This document shows positions 25,861-36,861 of a stretch of 63,936 nucleotides of DNA, one piece after another. The first letter of the stretch is position 1. Every line of letters begins with the position of its first letter. This DNA comes from Pezizomycotina sp. ARF18. Taxonomy: Eukaryota; Ascomycota. Under the pieces are notes generated by a model that searched no databases, was not told the origin of the DNA, and saw only the letters and a program-made list of their open reading frames with translations. The position numbers and the translations under genes were made by a program. The stretch is taken from NCBI GenBank assembly GCA_002224055.1, contig AZLU01000092.1, forward strand, positions 1 to 63,936, written 5' to 3'.

Positions 25861-27660
25861 TTAAGCCTTATACTCCTTGTTGAACGCTCTGCCAATGACC
25901 ATTCGCCTCACTTCACTGGTTCCCGCACCAATCTCGTATAATTTCGCGTCTCTTAAGAACCGCCCAGCGGGGAGTTCGTTGATATAGCCGTTGCCTCCGA
26001 GGCATTGAATAGCGTCCAGAGCACATTCTGTCGCCCGTTCGGCGGCGTATAGGATGGCTCCAGCGCAGTCTTGCGTTTCTATGAGGCCCTCCTCATCTAC
26101 GGATCTTGCAACCGAGTAGGTGTAGCTCTGGCGGTTGCGAGTTTCGTATACATGTCCGCAAGCTTTCCTTGCATTAGCTGGAAATGAGCGATTGGCGTGT
26201 CGAATTGTTTGCGGGTGTGCGTGTATGGCAGTGCCACATCCATGCAAGCTTGCATGATGCTAACAAAAGGATCGAAATGGGTTAACTATCAATAGTGTCT
26301 TCTAAAAGAAAGTATATGAAAGCGCCGTAGATCAAACTTTACCCGATAGGTCCAGCGAAAGGACTAGTCGCTCTAGATCTAAGCCTTCCATGAGCACTTT
26401 CACTCCCCGGTTCGTCGCGCCTAATTGGTTTTCGTCCGAACAAATACATTATCGAAAATCAGCTCTCCGGTGTTGGACCCTCTCATCCCAAGTTTGTCTA
26501 GCTTTCTAGCACAGGAAAAGCCCTTGAAACTTTTTTCAACGATCATCGCAGTAATTCCCTTCTGTAAATTTTTCGTTAGTGAATACCGATATAGCAAATG
26601 TATAAACAAAGAGCTCTAAGATACAATTCTCCGCACATACCGAACCGCCAGAGGGATCCGATTTGGCATAGACGACGATAACATCTGCGTCTGGCCCGTT
26701 CGTTATCCACATTTTCGTCCCGTTCAACAACCATCCACCATCTACCTTCTTAGCTGTCGTTTTCATACTTACGACATCTGACCCTGCAGAATGTTCGGAC
26801 ATTGCTGTATATGACCATTAGCACCTGAAGGCGGCAGTTCTTGAGCGCAGGTAAGGAGACAATACCAAAGCGCCGATGCTGGTACCGGCAATAAGTCCAG
26901 GAAGCAGTTTTTTCTTCTGTTCCTCCGAGCCGTTTAAGGATAGCTGATTGACGCAAAGCTGAGAGTGTGCGGCGTACGACAACCCGATACTGCCTATGAT
27001 TTCAATTAGCGTACCTCATCAATATGTCTAAAGAAGCTAAGGACGGAAGGGAAAGGAATGAGCAAAGAGTGGAACTACCAGATGCCTTCGATATTTCCTC
27101 CATGATAACACAATGGGCTTGATAGCCAAGATCAAGGCCACCGTATTGCTCTTCTGCTGTTATACCGAGGAAACTGTCATTTGGCACAAGGTTAACAATT
27201 ATTAAATTTTTTTTTCTGATATATTTAAAGCAGCGCTCGAAACAAGCTCGAGGCTCACTACGTACCCTGCCTCGCCCAATTTCGGCCACATCTCATTAGG
27301 AAATGCATTTTCGAGGTCCGTCTTTGCGGCAACTTCCTCCGTCAATTCTCGTCCTAATTGATTGAAAATGATTCGGTGAATTAGAATCAAGATATCTGCA
27401 AGTATCGCAATCTCCACCCCCAAGCTTCCTTTATCCATCCCGCCCCAGATAACCGATAGGAAACGTACTTGCAAATTCCTGTACTCTACTCCTCAGCTCC
27501 GCGAGGTCGCTAGATGAAGGTGGTGTAAAACTCTCCGAGCGTTTCGCTGTCGATGCTAGTCTCCTTGGATTCAAAGCCACTGGTGAGATAAACCGTGCCG
27601 CGGCCGAAACAATGACGACCGTGACGCAACCCGGCAGCGTACACTTCCTAGAAGACTCAT
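25861..27660 (-). CDS. ivdA: Isovaleryl-CoA dehydrogenase, mitochondrial
   Basis: FAD enzyme that oxidises isovaleryl-CoA to 3-methylcrotonyl-CoA in leucine breakdown. ATG at 27660 gives an Arg/Ser-rich mitochondrial presequence, broken by one indel near 27605. Recognisable segments are [13 protein letters not shown] (27290), [20 protein letters not shown] (27150), [19 protein letters not shown] (26800), [20 protein letters not shown] (26690), and [15 protein letters not shown] (about 26390). The last contains the Glu that serves as catalytic base in isovaleryl-CoA dehydrogenase and distinguishes it from most other acyl-CoA dehydrogenases. The C-terminus, [20 protein letters not shown] then [17 protein letters not shown], stops at 25861-25863. 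Introns are visible near 27470-27350, 27260-27190, 26650-26560 and 26340-26260. The gene is head to head with MCC beta, whose complex acts on its product. Confidence 0.94.
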
Positions 27661-28369
27661 GGCGTATCGAAGTATTTAATAGACTCGAAACGAGATATCC
27701 GTGACAAAAAAAAATAGGAAGAAGAAAAGGTGTAATACGATATCAATTTCTAGCTATAGCCCTTTTCAAAACTCGAGCGATAGAAACGTTCGGATGACGG
27801 ATGCAAGGGGATGATGTTGTGTTATTTTTATTCCTCCGAACGATCAACTCGGGGGAGGTTCGAGCTGGAATGGAGAAGGGGACGGCTAAAAGCGCTATTC
27901 ACGGGAGCTCTGCTGCGAACGGCCGTGTGTTCGGCTGGACACGGTTTAAAAGGCCCCACGATTCGTGCTACCCTAAAACCAAACCTCCTGTCGCTAAAGT
28001 CCCAATGGCAAGTAGGCAGGCAGCAGCGGCTTGTTTAGGGAAAATACCAAGTAGCAAAAACAAGTGCTGAGCTGTATCGTCATTTTCTCTTTTTTTTTTT
28101 TTTTCTAAGGCCTCTTCCTATCTATCTCGATTCTATTTTCTCTTATTCAACTGTAGTTTTAACACCGAATCTCTCAGGTGTCACTTCGCGCTCGGATACC
28201 GAAAAAAGGAGGAAAAGAGATACTTCAAAGTCATCGTCGTCACAAACAATACTCGCTTTATTCACCTGCCCTTCAAAAGCAACTGCAGCGAGGGCTTTTT
28301 TTTTTTTTTTTTTTTTTTTTTCGGCGGTCTCAACCATTAACTTCGTTCGAGGGCCTATAAGGAGCTCCC
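27661..28369. promoter_or_regulatory. Shared divergent promoter of the leucine-catabolism pair
   Basis: About 710 bases separate the start codons of isovaleryl-CoA dehydrogenase and MCC beta. The interval has T-runs near 28089-28104 and 28299-28321 and a GC-rich island at about 27840-27960. Coordinate control of both genes is likely from position, but I could not identify a defined binding site. Confidence 0.5.
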
Positions 28370-30866
28370 ATGTCTAGAAGGCGCACAATGGCCACTTCCA
28401 ATCTCGTTCGGTCCTTGCTTTCCAGAGGCTGCTTCACCGGACCTGTAGCTCCTCGCGCTCCCTGAGAGGTTATTTTTCGCAGCTGCAGGCTGAATCAAGA
28501 AATATCACCCGAAGGACAGTTGCTACGCACTCATATTCCCACCTAGAAACATCCTTGTCCGCAATTAGGTCGACGATAGATACTTCGTCGGAAGATTTCA
28601 AGAAGAATGCTAGCGAGATGCAACAGCTCATCGATTCCTTAGACACCGTGCACGAGAGAATAAAACTGGGAGGGAGCGAGAAGGCAAGGGCGAAACATCT
28701 TGAGCGTGGGAAGATGCTTGTTCGAGAGTAAGCTATAGAGCAGTCCTATGCTGCTCCTTTCGGTTTCAATAAAGAAATATATATACATTTAGGTCAACGA
28801 CCAGCTAATTCAGGAATCGCTCTCTAGTCGCATCTCTTCGCTTCTTGACCCTGGGTCATCCTTCTTGGAACTTTCTCCACTAGCAGCATACGAGGTTTAC
28901 GAAGGGAAGAAATACCGGCAGCGGGAATCATCACGGCATCGGGCGAGTGTCCGGCGTCGAGTGCATGATAGTCGCTAACGATAGCACGTCAGTTTAATTC
29001 TTCAACTTCCTATTATATTTAAATCGCATTGCGATACTGTCAGAAGGCTTAAATGAACAGTCTTACAGGGTGAAAGGAGGAACATATTACCCTGTCACTG
29101 TCAAAAGCATCTAAGAGCCCAAACAATCGCTCAAGAAAATCGTTCGTCATACACACTCCATTCTTACTCAGCTATGCTTCCTTCTATCTAGAATTTGACA
29201 TGGAAATTAAAACTAATGAGTGTATTGGTTTCCGCCTCTTACTTTATCCATAGGGTTGCCTTGTATTTATCTGGTCGATTCCGGCGGCGCAAACCTCCCG
29301 CATCAAAAGGATGTTTTTCCAGACAAAGAGCACTTCGGGAGGATCTTTTACAATCAAGCCAGAAGTAAATATTGCCCTCACAAATTTGATTTTCGGTCAA
29401 ATAAGCATATAGGATACTTATACTAAGTTTGCCAAAAAAAATAGTGTCCTCCTTATCGATACCGCAATTAGCTGTCGTCATGGGCCCATGTACGGCAGGA
29501 GGAGCGTAAGTTTCTCGTACAGACTTGGCATCCAAAGCTTTCTCCTCCTATTGACGTCGAGAAATACCATTTGCTATAAATCGATACTCTTCTATAATAC
29601 GTGATACTAACATGACCGTTGAAGGTACGTCCCGGCAATGTCTGACGAATCAATCATCGTTGATAAGCAAGGCCATATATTTTTAGCTGGGCCACCGCTC
29701 GTGAAGGCTGCTACAGGCGAGGTTGTCACCCATGAGGAACTCGGTGGTGGCGAATTGCATTCATCCGTCAGCGGTGTGACGGACTACTTAGCTGTGGACG
29801 ACGCCCATGCTCTAGTGCTTGCAAGGCGATCCGTCGCGAATTTAAATTGGCCAAAGGAGCACAAGTTCTCGTCACCGACAAAGGAGCCGCTTTATGATCC
29901 AAAGGAGCTCGGCGGGGTCATGGGCACAAACTTGAGGAGACAAGTCGACGTCAGAGAAGTTATTGCTAGGGTTGTCGACGGTAGTGAATTCGCAGAATTT
30001 AAGCGAGACTACGGTACAACTATGGTAACGGGTAGGTCGTTTGGTTCCTGGTTTTATTCTGCTCTGCCAGCTCGATCATACTAAAGTAGATACTAATTCC
30101 GTAAAATTGGAAATTGAAAATTAAAAATAGGATTTGCAACCATACATGGCTACCGTGTTGGTATTGTCGCCAACAACGGGATTATATTCTCGGAAGCAGC
30201 GCTGAAGGGCGCCCATTTTATCGAACTTTGCTCGCAACGAAAGATTCCGCTGGTATTTTTACAAAATGTTACCGGCTTCATGGTCGGCAGGGACGCAGAG
30301 GCTGGCGGAATAGCCAAAAATGGAGCCAAATTGGTTACGGCCGTTAGCTGCGCTGAAGTTCCAAAATTTACCGTTGTTATAGGAGGTAAGCACCATATGA
30401 CTAAAGCAGTATAATTTACATGCCTCCCTATTGCAACATTGGAGCTAACAGATCCTGTAGCCTCCTACGGAGCTGGTAATTATGGTATGGCTGGTAGAGC
30501 TTATGGTTCTCGCGTAAGTATATTTCCTTTTTTAAAAAAATAGCTTGCATGATCAACAAACACCAGTAGAGAAAGTATACTAAGACATTACAAATAGTTC
30601 CTGTGGATGTGGCCGAACGCCAAAGTTGGAGTCATGGGAGCAGAGCAACTCAGTAACGTGATGGCTACAGTTGGAAAGAAGTCTGATCCCGGCTGAGACA
30701 GAGAATCGAAGCAGAAAGTGATGCGAAGTTTGCCAGCGCTCGCATCTGGGACGATGGGATAATAAAACCGGAAGACACCCGGAAATACCTCGCACTCGGG
30801 CTCCAGGCTGCTCTCGGCGGCCGTGTCGATGATGTTCCAACCAAATTCGGAGTTTTCAGGATGTAA
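28370..30866 (+). CDS. mccB: Methylcrotonoyl-CoA carboxylase beta subunit, mitochondrial
   Basis: The carboxyltransferase half of the biotin enzyme that converts 3-methylcrotonyl-CoA to 3-methylglutaconyl-CoA. Two in-frame starts exist, 28370 and 28388; both lead into an Arg/Ser-rich presequence. Family motifs appear in order: [20 protein letters not shown] (28600), [17 protein letters not shown] (28680), [20 protein letters not shown] (28838), [12 protein letters not shown] (about 29070), [20 protein letters not shown] (29262), [19 protein letters not shown] (29671), [19 protein letters not shown] (29734), [19 protein letters not shown] (30180), [19 protein letters not shown] (30257), then a stop at 30864-30866. 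Five or more introns and several one-base breaks are visible (for example 29375, 30690). The biotin-carrying alpha subunit gene, neighbouring in Aspergillus, is not in this window. Confidence 0.94.
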
Positions 30867-31225
30867 AGTTAATGCTGAGTAGTAGGCAGTAGCTATGACC
30901 GTGTACCAAGTATTGTACTATAATATACATATTTATTTTATAGAGAAGATTGGCTTCTAGATTTCTACTACCTCTCTTCTATATTTTAGCTCATTAATTG
31001 TACACATAAGAAGGTTAATTAATATGCTTGAGCTTACTTAACCTTGCAAGGGTGCACCAATTTAGCGAGAAATACGGCGGTACAAAGTCTTTCGCGGGGT
31101 CAAGTTGACTTCCGAATTAACCCTAAAAAAAATGGAAAAAGGAAAACAGCGTGAAAAAATATCACCAAAATACTTTAAGGTCAGGTCAGAAGTTACAGAC
31201 AACGGCCGCCGGCGCAGGGACGATA
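30867..31225. other. Intergenic region mccB to mtg1
   Basis: About 360 AT-rich bases between two genes on the same strand, holding the 3' end of one and the promoter of the next. An alternative in-frame MTG1 start lies at 31151. Nothing else was recognised. Confidence 0.5.
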
Positions 31226-32456
31226 ATGAGCTTTAAGCAATTCCTACCTCGAAAGGAATTCCCACCATGCGACTCAATCGTCAAATCCTACTTTCTTGGC
31301 CACCATAAGGCTGGGCTCGACAAGATGAGAAGTTTGCTCGGCCTGGTAGATCTGGTTGTCGAATGTCGCGATTACCGTGTACCACTATCCAGTCGCAACC
31401 CGCTTTTCGAGCAAAGCTTAACTGGCAAAGAACGTTTAATTGTGTACACGAAACGAGATCTCGCTGCGACCTCTAAAAATGGAGCTGTTCGTACCTTTTT
31501 CTTTTTTTTATATACTTCCTCGAGGATTCGTACATCACGAAATTGAGTCACCTCTTGAATATTTGGATTTATCCTGACAAATTTGACAATTATATATTTA
31601 GACGCAAGCAATTGTGCGGAAATGGCATCAACCGGAGAGCGTGTTGTTTACGGACTACAAGTCGAGGGATGACGTGAAGGCGATCCTCAAGCATGCTAGA
31701 GGTCCGATACTCTTTGTCGTGCTTTTCCTCACATAAGCGATTGGCTGGAAAGGATTGGCTAATACTGTGTCATGGCAGAAATTGCACGAGCTATCGATTC
31801 CATTACTGGCATGAGAATGATGGTCGTTGGCATGCCGAACGTCGGGAAGTCAACACTGCTCAACGCGCTCCGCAGGCTTGGTGTCGGCAAGGGCAAGGCA
31901 GCAATGACCGGGGCCCAGCCTGGAATTACCCGGAGCATCGCCTCAAGCGTGAAGATCTCAGAAGACCCCGTGGTTCATTTAATCGATACGCCAGGTAGGT
32001 TAAACATATAATAACATCTTCCCATACTAGCTGCTGCTGACGACGAACCCTCCTTCGTTTTAAATAAGGTGTTTTCGTCCCGTATGTTCCAAACGCGATC
32101 ACCATGCTTAAGCTAGCACTGGTTGGATGCGTCAAGGATACGATAGTGGATCCCGTGATTGTTTGCGACTACCTTCTATTCAGACTTAACCTGCTCGGCC
32201 CAGACTTCTATTCGGAGTTTACCGAACCAACCAACGATGTTTTTGTGTTCTTGGATGGTGTAGCGCGGAGGATCGGTCGCATAGGGAAAGGCGGTAAACC
32301 TGATATCGAAGGGCCGCTTTGTGGGTACTCTCCCAATACCGCAATGGACACCTCGGCCGGTTCGTCCTGGACGATATCCATGAGGATGCGTTGAACCGAC
32401 GGATCGAAGAGGAACGGAATCAGGTCTCGAGTAGCAACCAATGCGAAAACAAATAA
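31226..32456 (+). CDS. mtg1: Mitochondrial ribosome-associated GTPase MTG1
   Basis: A circularly permuted YlqF/RbgA-type GTPase that assists maturation of the large mitoribosomal subunit. The order of motifs is diagnostic: G4 TKRDL (about 31450) precedes G1 GMPNVGKS (about 31835), T-x-G (TGAQPGITR) and G3 DTPG (about 31986). The N-terminus has SYFLGHHKAGLDKMRSLLG and VDLVVECRDYRVPLSSRNPL, and the end reads RFVLDDIHEDALNRRIEEER before a stop at 32454-32456, overlapped by a possible AATAAA poly(A) signal. The start at 31226 matches the usual family N-terminus; an in-frame ATG at 31151 would add 25 residues that could act as a presequence. Introns lie at about 31486-31601, 31700-31772 and 31994-32067; one break lies near 32290-32330. 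It is convergent with ISY1, 293 bases apart. Confidence 0.92.
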
Positions 32457-32749
32457 AGGCAGAAAGGGCTGAGCGAAAGAGAATGTCACTGAATAATCCT
32501 GAATAGCAAAGACCTCCTCGGCTCGTATTGGAGGCAAACGAAGAGAAAGCGGACGCGTAACGAACAAATCCGGCTGAGATAATCTATTGTACAGATTTCT
32601 AAAAGGATAGGAGATAAGCAAGCTAACGCCGTTATTAAAAACAAAATACACGCCTAATGCATGATTGGATGGGTGCAAATGGAGGTAGAATATCCACCAG
32701 GAAAAAAAAAACTTAAGCATAAGAAAGCCAATTCCCAAGACCCAAGATA

Positions 32750-33942
32750 TTATCCAAGTTTCTCTAACAGTTTATTTCGCCTTCTTTCCACTAGAAACGT
32801 CATCACATCGTCCCTTGATGGCACCTTCCAATCTCCCGGGATGCTTTCCCAGCCATTATCCGGAGCCCCTTGGTTCGACGAAATTAGGGCAACAGAGCTC
32901 TCCTTCTCTTTTGAAGCCTCATATGCAAGCAATGTGCCATCCTCCTCGTCGAGGTTGAACCCGTAGTACTTTGCGTCGACATTCTTGCGAAAATCTGTTG
33001 AGAGCTTCTTGCTCGCATCACTGCCTTCCTGCGGCTTCGGTCTGAGCTCGTCGAATAACTCTTTAACACCAGGAAGTTCTCGTGCCCGACCAAAATATCT
33101 ATATTAAAAAAAAAAAAATTTTTTTTTATTGTTAGCTACTAAAGAAGGCCCGAGTGTCTCGATTCATTTATTCTTTTTGGGAGGTTTTACTTGTAGCCTC
33201 TGTGCCCCGGAATTTCCCTCCCTTCCTCATCGGTCATCTTCGCCGCGAATCTCATGTAGTTGGGCCCGCCTAGGTTAGGTTAATTGCACCTCCACATGTG
33301 CTTCTCGCGCATGAGTTTGTTGATCTCATCGTTTAAATCTCGTATTTGGTAATTGGAAAGGCTCGCTGCGGATTGAATAAGATTCCCGTGTCAGTGATGC
33401 CTGCTCGACGCTGACAACCCTCGTAGAAAAACCGAATGTACGTGAGCTTTGGTCTACCTACGATCTTGAATTTTGGTAACCTTTCGCGAAATCTCCTTCA
33501 CGACTTGTCCTCGCCATTTTTCGCAAGCCGGAATTGAATTTTGCTCCGTGATTACACGAGGACGTCTGAGACGGTATAAAATGAATATTAGTTGTTTGAA
33601 AGATCGGACCTTTGTAATAGGGGATAGTGCGTACCGCGTTCTACCAGCATCGATAATACCTAAGTCTGCTGCTTGCTGCTCCCGAAACCGGAAGAGCATC
33701 GACTGGGCTATTCAGTACCGATAATTAGTTCTAGTTCTTCGTACTGTTGCATCAAGAGTGAAGGGTCCCGCAAGGAGGGCGATACCTTTCTCGCTGTTCC
33801 TGGCCTATTCGAAAGGCAAAACGAAAGAAGCAAGTTAGTCATATGCAAAAATATAAAGCAGAGACCTGGTGGCGAAATAGGGTTTTTCCGGGAGAGTCTG
33901 AGCGAAATTAGACGTAGTAAATTGACGGTAGATACTAACCAT
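32750..33942 (-). CDS. isy1: Pre-mRNA splicing factor ISY1
   Basis: A component of the NineTeen/Prp19-associated part of the catalytic spliceosome. The N-terminus is assembled from tiny exons: ATG alone at 33940-33942, a 19-base exon at 33786-33804 (ARNSEK), then the third exon from 33707 ([20 protein letters not shown]). Splicing gives [19 protein letters not shown], the conserved Isy1 start. The next part has [20 protein letters not shown] (about 33530) and [20 protein letters not shown]-like sequence near 33350-33290. The C-terminal part has [20 protein letters not shown] (about 33090-33040) and ends KLLEKLG before the stop at 32750-32752. Acceptors and donors are GT-AG. Two breaks are visible, near 33040-32990 and 33260. 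The gene is divergent from PRP38, another spliceosome protein. Confidence 0.92.
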
Positions 33943-34349
33943 GATGACGATAATATCCTCCTACTCGTTGTTGTTTGTTTCGTCCAAGAAGAAAAAATGA
34001 ATCGCGCGGGAGATGACTTTTGACTTCTGGTTGTATGAAAGGATGAAATTAACTTTTGAAAAGTCCAGAAGATTCTGTCGGAGGTTTAAAATGCCGCTCT
34101 CTTCTTTTTTTTTTTTTTTCTTTCACTTTTCTTTTTCTGAATCGCTTTCATTCATTTGAAATGACTTACAAGTTACAAGTTACAACCCCCACGCGACTTG
34201 CAGACTCATTTTTTCGTCCTCGCGAAATCCTTCTATATATGCAATAGACCGCTCGCTCTCTCGATCTCTAATAGCGCTTCGCCTTCGTTTTTTTTTTTTT
34301 TTTTTTCCCATCTTTTCCTCGATCTTTCTCTCATTTATATCCCACAACA
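33943..34349. promoter_or_regulatory. Shared divergent promoter, isy1 / prp38
   Basis: 407 bases separate the start codons of two splicing-factor genes. The interval carries T15 near 34105-34119 and T18 near 34290, and a CT-rich block just ahead of the PRP38 ATG (CCCACAACAATG). The compact shared spacer suggests co-regulation; no factor site was identified. Confidence 0.5.
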
Positions 34350-35240
34350 ATGTCGCATCTCCCGGATGCAAGTCGTATGCTGGATAGTAGAGGCCTTTAC
34401 GAAGGTCCAACTATCCATTCAATGAATCCGCTCCTCCTCATGGAGAAAATTCTACGGTCAGTATCATCGCCTTTTTCTTCATTATTGAGATCGCATAGGC
34501 GCAATCTGCGCGCTTATAAATAGTCACTTTTCACTAACGTTTCTTCCCTCAGAAATACAGCGAGAGAATACTTGAATCGCTTTACTGGAAGGAGCAAGCA
34601 TTCGGTTTAAACGGTAAGAAACAGCAGCACGCATTCCAGCCTTTTTTTTTTTCTTTTCTTTTTTTTTTTTGGCTAATAAAGGAGCTAATCATGAATTTAT
34701 AAGCTGCTACACTTTGCGACAGAGCCGTCGACGTATCCTATATCGGCGGGCAGTACTCAAACCAGAAACCAACACCTTTCATATGCCTGGTCTTTAAATT
34801 GCTGCAGTTGAATCCGGAGCGCGAGATAATCTTGGCGTATCTACAGAACGAAGACTTCAAGTTCGTACCAAAGAAATTCCCTCCCTTTTGCAGACTCGGC
34901 AAAATTCACCCAAGCTAACCCTCGTGTTTCTAGGTATCTTCGCGCGATCGCAGCGTTCTATATCCGGTTAACGTGGGACGACGTGGAAATATACAAAACC
35001 CTGGAGCCGCTTCTGGCGGATTACCGCAAACTGCGGCTTCGGACGCAAGCCGGCTTTCGGCTGACATATATGGACGAATACATAGACGAATTGCTCAACA
35101 AAGAAAGGGTGTGCGACGTTGCGTTGCCGAGAATGCAGACGCGGACGCAATTGGAAGATATGGATCGGTTAGAAGCAAGGGAGCCGCTCGTGAGCGACGT
35201 AGAAGACGACGAAGATGAAGATGCACCTGGCGAGGACTGA
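34350..35240 (+). CDS. prp38: Pre-mRNA splicing factor PRP38
   Basis: A U4/U6.U5 tri-snRNP-associated protein needed for spliceosome activation. The ATG at 34350 begins MSHLPDASRMLDSRGLYEGP followed by SMNPLLLMEKILR. After an intron (34456 to about 34551) comes the family motif YSERILESLYWKEQAFGLN. The third exon (about 34706) reads ATLCDRAVDVSYIGGQYSNQ and PTPFICLVFKLLQLNPEREI. The last exon (34934) continues YLRAIAAFYIRLTWDDVEIY and YMDEYIDELLNKERVCDVAL, ending in an acidic tail DVEDDEDEDAPGED and TGA at 35238-35240. The family motif begins one base out of phase with the exon 1 junction, so one base is probably wrong near 34455-34560. There is no long RS domain, as in the short fungal form. 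Confidence 0.94.
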
Positions 35241-35513
35241 CAGAGAGAGGCGGCTTTCGTAATTGTCACTTCGTATTTCGATCTGCAGGTATTGATTTCT
35301 TTATATATCATATGTACACTAGAGCTCTTAAGGCGTTATAGGTTTGAAGCGGGTCAAGCTATTACTTGAAGTGAGGCGGTAAAGTCAAGTATCATCCTCG
35401 ATATATCGATATTCAAAAAATAATAATAAATAAAAAAAGGAAAGTGTTTCCCTATTAGTACACCAATATCAATGCCGAATATAAGTATAGCTGTACAATA
35501 AATTCTCCGGTTA

Positions 35514-36251
35514 TCATGCTGCCGCTTTCTTTTTTGACCGAGGAGCCTGCGCCTCGGGTTCTTTTTCGTCCTTATCTTTGATTAGCTTCGCTTTCTTCGC
35601 TTTCTCCATCCGCACGATGTCATCTAGGCCCTTTTGTTTTTTCGCGATTGTCCATTGCGGTTGGAGGATGTTGAACTTGAAGAAAAAGGAGTGAATGAGT
35701 CAGTACTTATCATTCCTTTGCTATTCCCACAAAATGCGTGTGTAACTCGAGAGTAGGCCAAACCATTGAAAGTAACCGCCAAACCGTGTCACTTGGTTGT
35801 GCTCCGACACCGATCCAGTACTTGGCTCTCGCTACGTCCAGCTGTATATCCTTGAACGGTTTGCCTTCTTCCCCCGTCAGTGGGGGCTTTGGTTTCGGAT
35901 CATATGTTCCTGTATGTATTGGCCTGTTTAGAAGGTTGCGCATTGTTGAGGAGGACGAAGAGAAAAAAAAAACAACTGGGATGTTGAGGGACGACTAAAG
36001 GAAATCCTATGCCCGTCCTTACCGATGACTTCTATTGGCTTTTTATCCCTTGCAGAGCTATATCGCTCCTCAGGAGTGTAAGCAAAGGGTAAATGGCAGA
36101 GCAGCTTCGAGCTTTTGGAACTTTCGGCCCCAAGCTGCATTGGAGATGAAACTGTTCCTTTTATTCTTTCTTACCGAGCTTGAGCGACGACGATATTGTA
36201 GACCGGATTGTTCGTCTTTCCAAACCGCGCCAATCGCAGTCTCACCACCAT
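35514..36251 (-). CDS. mrps16: Mitochondrial small-subunit ribosomal protein bS16m
   Basis: The start at 36251 gives MVVRLRLARFGKTNNPVYNI then VVAQA, the diagnostic bS16 opening. A GT-AG intron follows (from about 36173), then SSARDKKPIEVIG (about 36050). Another intron precedes GTYDPKPKPPLTGEEGKPF (35915) and ARAKYWIGVGAQPSDTVWRL (35830). The tail is basic, with KKQKGLDDIVRMEKAKKAKL, ending KKKAAA and a stop at 35514-35516. The C-terminal extension beyond the bacterial core is usual for fungal mitoribosomal bS16. It sits tail to tail with PRP38, 273 bases away. Confidence 0.92.
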
Positions 36252-36861
36252 GTTTTTTCCGTCGTCTTTAGAGAGACCTCCGAGCCTTTGCTCTTGCTTA
36301 TGTCCGGATCGTCTTGGTTTTCGCAGAGGTTTATTTGACATGTATACGCTTTGATTGGTTTGCTTGTTTGAACAATTAATAATAGTAAAACTGCTGCAGG
36401 GTGTTTTTTTTTCCCTTTGAGTCCGTGCAGAAACTACCCTTGTTGAGATTTAAATTCGTTTTAGAAACTTAGAAGTCCTTTTTTTTTTTTTTTTTTTTTT
36501 TTTTCTGTCGCATGGCATTCCCGAGCTTCCGACAAGCGAAGCTCTGACGTTATTGATGGACCCTGATTACCCCACAGAAGCACTTATTATTAGGTCGATT
36601 CTACTTGAACTCCAAGAGCAGAGACATTTGTTATTATTATTATTACAAACTTGTATATACTTACTTTAGTACTTGTATTATCACTTTAACGTTATATCCA
36701 CTCCAAAAAATATCAGAATTATTACTATATACTTTATACAGATCACATTAATATTAAAAGGAATACTATTATATGCTTATAACTACTCAAGATATCGAGA
36801 TATCATATATAATCTCCATTGGTGGTATTTACAACGCTATCAGCGGTAGTCAAAGTCCACC
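36252..36861. promoter_or_regulatory. Shared divergent promoter, mrps16 / NAD(P)HX epimerase
   Basis: About 610 bases between divergent start codons. It includes T24 near 36481-36504 and a very AT-rich block (36620-36830) with TTATTA repeats. No specific site was recognised; both flanking genes encode predicted mitochondrial proteins. Confidence 0.45.

Noticed and set aside
25861-35240. Possible biosynthetic gene cluster
   Set aside because: The neighbouring genes are primary-metabolism and housekeeping functions; no backbone synthase, transporter or pathway regulator is present.
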